Positions 55,133 through 64,000 of a stretch of 64,000 bases of DNA are shown one piece after another. The stretch lies in contig NC_135775.1 in assembly GCF_028453695.1 (NCBI RefSeq), positions 26,012,545 to 26,076,544 of the forward strand, written 5' to 3'. The translations under genes and the position numbers were made by a program. The notes beneath the pieces were generated by a model. It saw only the letters and a list, made by a program, of their open reading frames with translations, had not been told where the DNA came from and searched no databases. Each line of letters opens with the position of its first letter. Position 1 is the stretch's first letter. This DNA is from Augochlora pura. Taxonomy: Eukaryota; Arthropoda; Insecta; Hymenoptera; Halictidae.

Positions 55133-57923
55133 TTAACAGTTGATCCGGTTATCTTTACCCCATTTACGCATCACTCGGATAATTTGCTCCACTTGAGAGT
55201 TCGAAGTGTTTTTCAGAAGCTGTATCACCTCGGCCAGAAGCTCCCTGAAATCAGATTCGTTGAACAACTTCCAAAAAATCATGTAGATAATGTGCAACAT
55301 CGTTTGAAACAATTATACTTTGGCTGCTTCTCGGCCACGATGTATTGAAACGTGCCGCAACACGCGCCGCGCTTTCCTTCCCAATTTTCAGGACTCGGGT
55401 CCATTCTTTCCAACATATCGAAAGCCTTTGCCGAGTACCAAAATTCGCCGACCTCGTAGCAGTCGTTCGCAATCAATTGCAACAGGTTGAACGACTCCCT
55501 GGACGTTTCCATTTTCAGGTACAAATTCCACGCGAGCTGGGGCTTCTTGTTCATTATATCTGGCGAAGAAGAACAGTAAGTAAAACATGAAACCGTAAAA
55601 ATTTTGAGCCAAATTCTCGCGCATTCAGCTATATTAGCCCCTTGACTACGGCAGACATTGATACGCGCCGGTCTTACCGTAAGACAGGAATTGAGTTATA
55701 TTCATTTCATTTCGGCTCTGTTTTACTAATCAAAATTGCTATATAAAATTAATACGAACAACAATAGGAAAACTTACAGCAGCGAGCTAGAAGGCTGATG
55801 TAAATGTAGTCATTTTTATACTTCTCGTTTCGAATAGTCAAGAAGGCTTCCTCCGCCTCTTTAAAATAGCCGGCTGCAGCCTGAGCCTGGGCGTAATTGA
55901 AGTTAAAATAGTCATAGTCCTCGTTAGAGAAGTATGTCTTGATAGTGTTCAGATACATCAGAACGTCTTCAAACTGGCGCGACAGGAAAAAGGAGGAAAC
56001 CATGCATTGTCTGCCGGGTATGGTGTCGCATTCCGACGCCGATTTTCCAACTTGTTGAAAGTACTGGTGAGCCGTTTTTATATTGTCCCTCTGAAAACAT
56101 CGTGTACTTAATTAGACTTATTATCTTTAAAGACTCAATCGGTCAAGAATCCTTACGGAATTAGTTTCTTGGCCCATCACGGCGTTCACTATCCCTTTTA
56201 GAATATACTCCTGCGGAACCGCCGGCTCGAGGTCCTTAATCAAGTCGTACGCTTCTCGAACATCGTCCTGCTTCAAATAGTAGATCACTAAATTTAACCT
56301 AGCCTCGGGAATCACGTCCACCAAGTTTGGCAAAATTTGCAGCGCCCCTTCGCCGCCTTTGAACACCTGCGAGCAATTTACCGTTCGGTTATGGAAATTA
56401 ACGCTTTACCGACCGATAGCCTATTAATCGGCTTTTTCCCCCGACCGGTAACCTCTGAATCGATTATCACGGTAATCAATAATTTGATATCTATTATTGA
56501 GAGTTCTATCTTCAGAGATATCTATTATTATATAATTTTTCAAATATCAAATATCTTTCGCGATCAATAAAATGAATTCGCAACTCACGACTGTATTGTG
56601 ACGAATAACGTCGTGGCTGAAGCTCAACGAGTTCGACATCTTGTCCATCAACTGCTTCATCTCGTTCTGAGCGGCACTTCCATTGTACAAACGAAACGTA
56701 TTGCAAGCTTTCAGATTAATAGCGATCGCGCTGTCGGGATACTTTTGCAGATACACCTGGAGAACCTCCTGGGAAACTTCGTGGTAGTCCAGCTTGTAGT
56801 AGCATAACGCAACGTACACGTTCAACGCGAAATAGTCTCTGCAAACGTAGAAGCGAGTCGAGATTACTTGGTGTCTTTGCGGAGTTTAATGCGAAGCTGC
56901 GACAGTTAATTAATTAATTACGGTGTTTAGGATATGACTGGAGTTGAAGGAATGACGAGGATAGGGTGGGGTACCTGGTGTCCTCTAAAACCCTAATCAT
57001 TCGTAACGCTTCCAAAATCTCGACGTTCCAATCTTCGTCGATACTTGCGGAATCGTCGCTCTCGGAGTCCCTGTGCAAACATTTCGATTCATAGCGATTT
57101 CACCGAAATTGTTCGACAATGAGTCGAGCAAACGTTTCTATTATAACCTAAGCGATTCTATTATAACCTAAGAGGTTCTATTATAATCTAAGCGTTTCCG
57201 ACAGTCGCAAATAAGACAACGCGGTGATAAGAACCTGTTCTCCAATAGAATCTTCTTGTAAACGTCGATAGCTTCCTGGTAATGAGCTCTCAGATAGTGG
57301 ATGGACGCTAAACTCAGCTGGTCCTCTATGACGTTCTGCAGTTTGTTGTTGTACTCGACGAACTTGGACTCGTTGTCCATTTTATGGGCCAGGTGGAACA
57401 GCAGTCTGTTTTTCAGTTTACATTCTGGAGCATCGTCGAGGACTCTCTGAGACTCAGGGTACATGCCAAGGTAGAAATAGCAGCAGGCCAAGTTCAACGT
57501 CAGCTCCGGGGGCGTTTGATCCTTGTCCATCAACTCCTCGTACACGGTGGCCGCGCGTTTGTAGTCGCCGAGATGGAACGCGCAATAGCCCATCCATAGT
57601 TCGGTGTCCAAATTAGTCCCGGAACTGTTGTTGAACTCCAAAAGCGTCAATGCGCCGGTGTAATCACGTTTCTCCAAGAACTCCTCCAACTTTGGTATCT
57701 TCTTCTCCGACCCTGACTTCTTCACACCCTCCGACGAGGCTGGCTTCGATCTTGACAGTATCTGTTACAACATTTCACAGAGAGTGTCGAATGAAAATTA
57801 AAGAACAGATGTTAACAGTGTTAGAAAATGAGCAAACTGAATTATTTCGCGTCTTGCGTCGCGCCGAGAAACCGAAATTAAAAGAGAGAAATAAAATGCA
57901 GCGCACCATGTTGTGTTTACCAT
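55133..57923 (-). CDS. IFT56: Intraflagellar transport protein 56 (TTC26/DYF-13)
   Basis: A tetratricopeptide-repeat subunit of the IFT-B complex, which carries cargo along the ciliary axoneme and in other animals is needed mainly for motility proteins. Eight coding exons on the minus strand: 57923-57921 (the ATG alone), 57761-57235, 57070-56975, 56838-56589, 56366-56157, 56090-55778, 55559-55319 and 55244-55133 (TAA). All junctions keep phase and give 583 residues; without the 96-nt third exon it is 551, close to the 554 of human TTC26. Family stretches seen: IPKLEEFLEKRDYTGALTLL, WMGYCAFHLGDYKRA, ALNVYVALCYYKLDY, GGEGALQ...VDVIPEARLNLVIYYL, SECDTIPGRQCM, NFNYAQA and NDYIYISLLARC, ending KWGKDNRINC. 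In insects the only ciliated cells are sensory neurons and sperm. It converges with prominin and diverges from NUBP2. Confidence 0.95.
56975..57070 (-). CDS. IFT56: IFT56 extra acidic exon (96 nt, symmetric)
   Basis: On the minus strand the acceptor ATGTTTGCACAG is followed by 96 open bases and then CAG/GTACCC. Phase 2 at both ends, it inserts 32 residues (starting DSESDDSASIDEDW, then VEILEALRMIRVLEDT) between ILLENR and DYFALNVY, which are contiguous in human IFT56. It lies between two repeat helices. It is probably a lineage-specific or alternative exon. Its donor and that of the preceding exon (GTTCTT) are both weak. Confidence 0.65.
57921..57923 (-). CDS. IFT56: IFT56 start codon on its own exon edge
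   Basis: Directly before the exon beginning ATACTGTCAAG, the unspliced frame has a TAA, so the start must lie upstream. The sequence ACCAAGAATG/GTAAAC gives ATG exactly at a donor, and ATG joined to ATA CTG TCA AGA reads MILSRSKP. This matches the human start MMLSRAKP. Confidence 0.8.
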
Positions 57924-57928
57924 TCTTG

Positions 57929-57943
57929 GTTGCTGATGGTAAC
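57929..57943 (-). promoter_or_regulatory. RFX-type X-box of IFT56
   Basis: On the minus strand GTTACCATCAGCAAC fits RYYNYY-N3-RRNRAC at every position. It ends 5 bases before the IFT56 ATG. X-boxes bound by RFX factors (DAF-19 in worms) drive ciliary genes, and the worm orthologue dyf-13 is a known X-box target. The site may lie in the 5' UTR if transcription starts further upstream. Confidence 0.75.
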
Positions 57944-58836
57944 TAAGCTATTGATTTGCCACGTGTCGGTATACTATATTATATGCAGAGCTGTGCTCGA
58001 GATTAAATATTTATTAGTTTATAATGACAACAATAAATCGTATTATCAGTTTGTTCCCTCGAGGTTTTTAAAAATGTTCCAATTTAATTCTTGAATGACA
58101 TTCTTCGTATCGTCTGTAGACATCAATGAAGTGCTGGTTATGTTTAATCACTCTGGTCGAAGATAATCTTTAGTTTCGTCACTTTATTTTCGAGTTAAAT
58201 AAAACAAAAATCGCGTTAACAAAGTCGAACGTTTCGCAGACATTTTCAGCTAATAAGAACGTAGTTTCGATAAGTTTATCTACTTAATAAATAAATGTAA
58301 ACAAAATCTCGTTGATACCGTAATCTTCGAGGTAGTCTTCGCGCTCTTTTTAATTTCGTCTACACTGTTGCCCAAAAGTGTACCAGGCACTCGGAATTTT
58401 TAACTATATGGAACTTAAATTTCTTATGTAAATTCTTTGTGCCTCGACAGAATTATGATGCAATTATTTAAGAAAGATTTGTAAATTTATATTATCGAAT
58501 GCAACATCTACCACTAGCTGGATACGGTAGTCACATGTTTGAAGAAAATTTATGAAGAGAATCTTTTATTAAAGGATAGGTCTGCCATGTCGTAAAACTG
58601 GGCAATGGCTTTATTATACATACAATGTGTGTTAACAAGTTTACACGGTGCCGTAGAGAAAGGATCCGAGTATTCGAGCACGGTGGTTCATTGGTGTTTA
58701 TGACAAATTCATAGTCCTCGGCGAGGACTTCTCGCCGAGTGATGAGAGACGGAGGGAGAAGAGAGAGCTTCGTCAGAACACGGCGGATCGTCGTGGAGGT
58801 TACATCGCCGGTACTGTTGTTGCATTTATTTTCGTA
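57944..58836. other. Divergent IFT56/NUBP2 intergenic region
   Basis: About 0.9 kb of AT-rich sequence between the head-to-head IFT56 and NUBP2 starts, becoming CG-rich from about 58660. It must contain both 5' UTRs and promoters. Apart from the X-box at its left edge I recognise no specific site. Confidence 0.6.
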
Positions 58837-60507
58837 ATGTTGGAAGGTGTTAAGCATATTTTTTTAGTGCTGTCCGGTAAAGGTGGTGTTGGAAAATCGA
58901 CGGTCAGCACTCAGTTGGCCCTGGCACTCAAGGAATTAGGATTTCGAGTGAGTTCCCCCGTGTTTTTCGCTGGTGTTTTAGGTTAAGTTACTTACATGTC
59001 AAAATATTGCAGGTGGGTTTGTTGGACGTCGATCTTTGCGGACCAAGTGTGCCTTACCTGTTGAATTTGGAAGGCAAAGATGTCCACCAATCGTCTGACG
59101 GGTTTGTCCATCAGTTTCTACAAATAATTTGTTGTTTAATAAAAATGTGCACTTCCCCCCTTTTTTTTTACCAAAGATCGCCACAGTGATTTTTCGAATA
59201 TTACACTTCACTTTGGCGAGAAACAGTTGCTCGATCAATCGCTCGAATTTGATTTTCGTCGATACACTGTTACAGTCTGTGCAAATGTATTGTTAGCACT
59301 TTCCTGGACATGGACAGCCTTTATTGTTAATTTATTTTAAGCGTTCAGTTTGATTGTTTAGTAGGATCTGCGATGTTTGCTGGATAATTTAACTAATAGA
59401 TTGATTGTTGCAGGTGGGTGCCAGTATATGCGGACAAAGAGCAGAAATTGGCAGTGATGTCGATAGGTTTCTTGCTGAAAAATCAGGATGACAGTGTCGT
59501 CTGGAGAGGCCCCAAGAAAACTGGCATGATCAAGCAATTTTTGAACGATGTTGTCTGGCAAGACATTGATTATTTAATTATTGATACACCACCGGGGACC
59601 TCTGATGAACATATCACAGTGATGGAAAATCTAAGGTATGTTCAAAGTACATTCATTATTTATTTCTTCCAGTTTAATTAGCCAGCAAATTTGATTCTTG
59701 AAAAACAAAATGTTTGGCACTAAAATGTCATGTGCTTATGAATGTTCACATGTGACTGTGATTAAGAATCATGTGATGTCCATACGAAACGTAACTCTAC
59801 TGAGATAAGCTATTGGTCATGAGATTGATAAGCTCATATATTTTGCTGGAATGCATACTAGGCGAGAAAACAACAGAGTTATTGTATTAGATAATGATTC
59901 TACCACTGTGCCATATTACAGCACAGATTCCTCTCTTATGTTTGCCTCTCGGATGACAATACGCGCGATTAAATTAACTCGTAGCGATTAATCTAAGCTT
60001 CAGAAGAGTTGTATTTTTCTTTACAGCTAGAAATTAAAATTTCTCAGAGATATCTTTAACTAATGAAATCAATACAGGAACGCGAAATGTGACGGAGCCC
60101 TCATTGTAACGACTCCGCAAGCAGTCGCCGTAGACGACGTTTTACGAGAAGTAACATTCTGTAGGAAAACAGGCATTCACATATTTGGCATTATCGAAAA
60201 CATGAGCGGCTTCGTGTGTCCCTCGTGTTCGGTTAGTGGAAACCTTTGTTAACATCTTTCGTTGTTGTTCATTTTAATAGACAAATATTCGTCATTTCAG
60301 GAATGCACGAACGTATTTTCCGCGGGCGGAGGTATCGCACTGTCGAAAATGGTAAACGTACCGTTTCTCGCCAAAGTACCCATAGATCCACAAGTAGGTA
60401 AACTGGCAGAGACTGGCCAAAGTGTTTTGGTAACTTTACCGGATAGCCAGGTGGCCCAAGTATTCCGGAAACTAGTCGAACAACTTACCAAAAGCAAGGA
60501 AGCATAA
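58837..60507 (+). CDS. Nubp2: NUBP2, cytosolic Fe-S cluster assembly P-loop NTPase
   Basis: Scaffold ATPase (with NUBP1) on which cytosolic and nuclear [4Fe-4S] clusters are assembled. Exons 58837-58947, 59013-59101, 59414-59635, 60078-60231 and 60301-60507 join in phase and give 260 residues, against 271 in human NUBP2. Seen: the deviant Walker A SGKGGVGKST (residues 13-22), DVDLCGPS, the DTPPGTSDEH motif of Mrp/NBP35 ATPases, VTTPQAVAV and the cluster-binding CPSCSEC (Cys188, Cys191, Cys194). It lacks the N-terminal four-cysteine motif of NUBP1, which fixes it as NUBP2. The start ATG at 58837 matches the family start and lies after an open but ATG-less stretch. It converges with UMPS. An AATAAA lies at 60802-60807. 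Confidence 0.96.
59636..60077 (+). other. Nubp2: NUBP2 intron 3
   Basis: A 442-bp AT-rich intron bounded by AG/GTATGT and AATACAG. No repeat or other feature is recognised in it. Intron 2 (59102-59413, donor GTTTGT) is likewise plain. Confidence 0.8.
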
Positions 60508-61282
60508 GAGTGAGACCTATGGATTCCAACCATACGATACCGTTTGAAATATAGTACTTGCTTGTGATGTTAAGGGGTCTTCTCGAGAGGATTGAAAAAG
60601 AATTTCTCTTAGGTATATATCCTAAAAAACAACAATGTAATTCGAAGAAATTGCGTCAAAAAGAAGTTCCAAAAGTTGCATTTTTAATGTTGAAGGAGGA
60701 AGATCTCTTAAACTAATCTTTAGCCTTTTGCGGGTCATTTTTATTGTGTTGTTATGTGATACAAATCGATTCGAAGATAAAAATATATCTTCCTCGTGGA
60801 AAATAAACGAATATATATATAAATATATATATTATATAATTATATAAAGTGAAATTTTAAGTATATGTAAAAATAATTGGGAATCGCAAAGGGTCATTCT
60901 GAATGGCGTCCTAAATTATGGATATACAAGTACAAATACAACGAGTAGTTTTACACGATCGCATTTACATGAGGTACATGTTACTAGTTTCTTCTTTACA
61001 CTTGTGAAAAATACAATAGAAAAGTGTATTCGTGTGCGTGGTCAGCGATAGAAAAATAGATAACTACATAATTCCTTGATTATCATAAAAATGGTGAACC
61101 TGTTTGATACAATAGTCAAACCATATTTCCATACAAAAATATGTTTCATTTCCTATCATTGATTGTACATTTTATCCTGAATCGCCGTTAGTTGTATCAT
61201 GAATATACATCGAAACCTTAAATATATATTTTCCTGATATTTTTGTACGAACCTAGGTAATAGGTGACTTTGAAAATACTTT
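60508..61282. other. Convergent NUBP2/UMPS intergenic region
   Basis: AT-rich sequence between two converging stop codons, with short TA runs at 60812-60845 and the NUBP2 polyadenylation candidate AATAAA at 60802. No gene is seen. Confidence 0.7.
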
Positions 61283-62860
61283 TTATTCTAATCGTTTTTT
61301 GTAAGCCGTCCAAAGTTCCTTCTTATACTCCAATGCGGCAGTTAACTTGTCCTTTGCCTCGGTGATACCTCTACCGACAACAGCTAGATCTGCTCCAGAC
61401 TTTACAACAGATTCCGGAGTGTTGTACTGTTGGCCTAAACTGTCGGAACTTTGGGCGAGCTTCACTCCAGGGGTCAGTTGGACGAGACCTGGATTCGTGA
61501 ATATATTCGTCTGACAAACAATACCAGCGGCTATGTTAGAATTTTCTGCGATCGACACTGCATGTTGCGCGTATTCGTCGTTTGTTAACGTGCCCTTAGA
61601 AGACATCTGCGCCAATATAAAAATACCACGCGGCTCGTTAACATTTTTCAACGCATTCTCTAATCCATCTACAATGCTTTTTCCTGCTACCGCGTGCACG
61701 GTAACAATATCTGCCCATTCCGCAATTTTGTAAATACCCTTCTGGTATTGCAAAGATACTGTGTTACCGATATCCGCGAACTTCCGATCCTCCATTAAAA
61801 GAAAATTGTGCTTCTTAGCCAAGCCTTGCAAACGCTTTATAAAATCAGAGCTGAAGTCTTCTACTATATCTACGTGCGTTTTTAGTACCACAATGTGCGG
61901 TCCTACCAAATCGGCTAATTGTAAAATAGAGTCTGCTTTGGTCAAGTCTGCTGCCAAGCACAAAGTAGATTCTTTCGTTTCCATTAGCTTGAATATTTTA
62001 GATGCAATCTCGTTTGTAGTCTTAGTAGCGCGCGAGGAAAATGGTATTCTCAGTCTGCATTCTGGAACTTTAAAAAAATCTGATTAATATTTTACGAAAC
62101 AGAAATGCAGTGCAAAATTATATTTACCTTGGTTAGCAATAACAGGAGCTTGACATTGTACCAAGTAATCTAGTACATCTTTCTTAATCATTGGTGTAAT
62201 CTTGTTGGCTTCCACGAGGTAAGTCAAGAGACTAGTGACCGTGTACAAACTCCTCATGTTTATACCGTGAGATTCAATGTTATTTCTGCCACCCTGTTCC
62301 CTATCAATTACTACAAAAGCATCTGTCACTTTCAAACCCTCTTTTCTTAATGTTTGTACAGTCTCCAGAATACTGCTACCACTAGTGACTACATCTTCGA
62401 TGATCACACAATTGTCTCCTGACTTGAAATGGCCTTCTACCATTTTCTTCGTGCCGTATTCCTTAGCTTCTTTTCTTTTGATTAACATGGGAATATCGAA
62501 ATCTACAGATATTAATGTGGCTAATGGTAAAGCGGTGTAAGGTACACCACAGATCTGAGATATGTTTTCACGGTCCTCTGACAGTTTCCACAGTGCCTTA
62601 GCCAGTTGAGCCTTGGAAATACCAAAGAATATAAACAATTTTAAAATTATACAGATGGCAATGTATGCTTGATATAATTGTTAAATAATTTCTCATACCA
62701 TAACTTTTGGCTGAGAGATCATTACTCTCAAGTCAAAGTACACTGGACTTTTCAAACCAATTTTGGTTACAAATGTTCCAAATTTGATCGCGTCGATCTC
62801 GAAAAGCGAAACAGCTATCTCCTTCAATTCTGCGTCCATGGCACTCGTCTTTTCGCACAT
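61283..62860 (-). CDS. r-l: UMP synthase (orotate phosphoribosyltransferase / OMP decarboxylase)
   Basis: The bifunctional enzyme of the last two steps of de novo pyrimidine synthesis: orotate plus PRPP to OMP, then OMP to UMP. Three exons on the minus strand, 62860-62699, 62611-62128 and 62067-61283, joined in phase 0 and phase 1, give 476 residues (human 480). The N-terminal OPRT half (about 1-200) has the PRPP motif VIIEDVVTSGSS (residues 123-134) and CGVPYTALPLAT. The C-terminal decarboxylase half (about 240-476) has LKTHVDI (Lys278, Asp282), the catalytic Asp309-x-Lys311-xx-Asp314 in EDRKFADIGNT, and LTPGVKL...LGQQYNTPE. The first ATG at 62860 is chosen; a second lies at 62839. Intron 1 is 87 bp and intron 2 is 60 bp. 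In flies the orthologue is rudimentary-like. Confidence 0.96.
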
Positions 62861-63145
62861 GATTTCTGACTATGGAAATAGAAACGCACGTGGTCATTTA
62901 AATAATTAAGATTAACCTGTTGCACACAGTCATTTTTATTTCGTATTATACTAAATTCAAGTGTAGTTTATTTTAGGATGAAAATAAATTATGCAATACG
63001 TACAGATTAATAACGTTTAACGTCAAAGGTAGGGTATTAGGTTTCCTGGCACTGCGTGATCGGTACGGTGGCTTCTCACAGTATGTAATCACTGATACGA
63101 TAATCAAGATGGCAGGTGCTGTGATAAAATGCTTGAATAACTATA
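62861..63145. other. UMPS upstream region
   Basis: AT-rich flank directly before the UMPS start, presumably with its 5' UTR and promoter. No recognisable site beyond composition. Confidence 0.5.
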
Positions 63146-63535
63146 CATGAGCCGTTCAGTGCACACATCGACTAACTCCATAAAACAAAAAGTCGAGAAA
63201 CGCGATGAAATGATGTATGTACATTGATTTTTAAAATTCCTGTTATAACATAGATTCACATATATAATGTAGAATGAATAAATACAGATATAGCTTTCAT
63301 TTAACGTATAATTTAATGTATAAAATTAATATTATTTAATGTATAAAATTAACAAGAAAGAATAGCTAAAAAGAAAAAAAAAAAGAATTTTGCCGTTTAA
63401 TGGTGTTAATCTTTATTATTCAGGAAAGTTATTATAAATATAAAAAGTTATGACTATACCAAGTGCTTTGACACTTAAATTTAAGATTTTTCAAAAAGTG
63501 GAGTTAATCGATGTGTGCACTGGGCGGCTCACATG
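63146..63535. mobile_element. TA-flanked inverted-repeat element (390 bp MITE)
   Basis: The left arm (about 63146-63179) and right arm (about 63500-63535) are inverted repeats with a shared core CGATGTGTGCACTG and about 31 of 34 bases matching. Both outer edges are flanked by TA (63144-63145 and 63536-63537). This fits a non-autonomous Tc1/mariner-type element. The interior is AT-rich with no coding frame. Confidence 0.75.
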
Positions 63536-63537
63536 TA

Positions 63538-64000
63538 CCAATTGCAGTAGACTGCCTCTGTGAGATAAAAAACTTGATATTTTCCCGCGTCATCGTGCAA
63601 TAATTTTTTATATTCCAAATTCTCTACTTTGTTTGTTTATTTATATCTGCATAAATCGAAGTAAATGAATATTCCGCTTGCGACAAACAAGCGAAGATCT
63701 CCATCCCTGAAATTCTGACGTATTGCATCCTAAATCCATCCACAGAAATTAAAATTGCTCCCTAAAAAATTAGTTCAATTGTAAAACTCGTACATTGTAA
63801 AAGATGGAAATGGAAATTCAAAGGTAATTTTCAATTGATTCATTAACTTGTCAATTTAAATTAGTTTGGACAGATATAAAGATTCGGAGGGTGTGTTAAG
63901 TAAATATATCGAGTATATTAATAATATTTCTTTATTTCCTTTAATCAATATTGCTGTCGGTATAAGTGAAAACTCGATGCTCATCGAGACGTTTGAGAAC
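63538..64000. other. AT-rich terminal stretch, nothing recognised
   Basis: No coding frame of note, RNA gene or repeat is seen on either strand up to the end of the window. Confidence 0.6.

Noticed and set aside
1..64000. tRNA, rRNA, known microRNA, CRISPR or bacterial features
   Set aside because: No tRNA B-box with matching arms, no rRNA stretch, no recognised conserved microRNA seed and no spaced direct-repeat array was found. The 29-bp array has no spacers and is a minisatellite.

Overview
This window is eukaryotic nuclear DNA with spliced genes, GT-AG introns, a 36.6 kb first intron, many simple repeats and short non-autonomous transposons. The protein sequences and intron style point to an insect. 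The CpG-rich, GC-rich introns make a hymenopteran my best guess, but the sequence does not prove it. Two 100-base N runs (8-107 and 16701-16800) are assembly gaps.

Layout. (1) 108-3042 is 5' flank with no gene that I can support. (2) 3043-50142, plus strand, is a prominin-like five-transmembrane gene reconstructed in 16 coding exons. Exon 1 (signal peptide and start of the ectodomain) is separated by intron 1 (3578-40223) from the rest (40224-50142). The exons join in phase and give TM1, TM2, loop 1, TM3, TM4, loop 2, TM5 and a cytoplasmic tail built of phase-2 symmetric exons. (3) 50143-55132 is non-coding, probably including the prominin 3' UTR. (4) 55133-57923, minus strand, is IFT56/TTC26, an IFT-B tetratricopeptide protein of cilia, in 8 coding exons with a perfect RFX X-box 5 bp before its ATG. 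(5) 58837-60507, plus strand, is NUBP2, the cytosolic Fe-S scaffold P-loop NTPase, in 5 exons. (6) 61283-62860, minus strand, is UMPS, the bifunctional orotate phosphoribosyltransferase/OMP decarboxylase, in 3 exons. (7) 62861-64000 is AT-rich flank holding one inverted-repeat element.

The left 54.8 kb is GC/CpG-rich with GC-rich codon use in prominin; the right 9 kb is AT-rich. Prominin and IFT56 converge, IFT56 and NUBP2 diverge head to head, and NUBP2 and UMPS converge. I see no functional link among the four genes beyond proximity, though prominin and IFT56 both concern cell protrusions (microvilli/cilia).

The most interesting signals are the X-box at the IFT56 start, an extra in-frame 32-codon acidic exon inside the IFT56 repeat array, the combinatorial prominin tail with a recursive-splicing-type exon (3' splice site fused directly to a 5' splice site at 49181/49182), a set of TTAA-flanked piggyBac-type MITEs including one nested in another, and a recent poly(A)-tailed retro-insertion with a perfect 21-bp target duplication.
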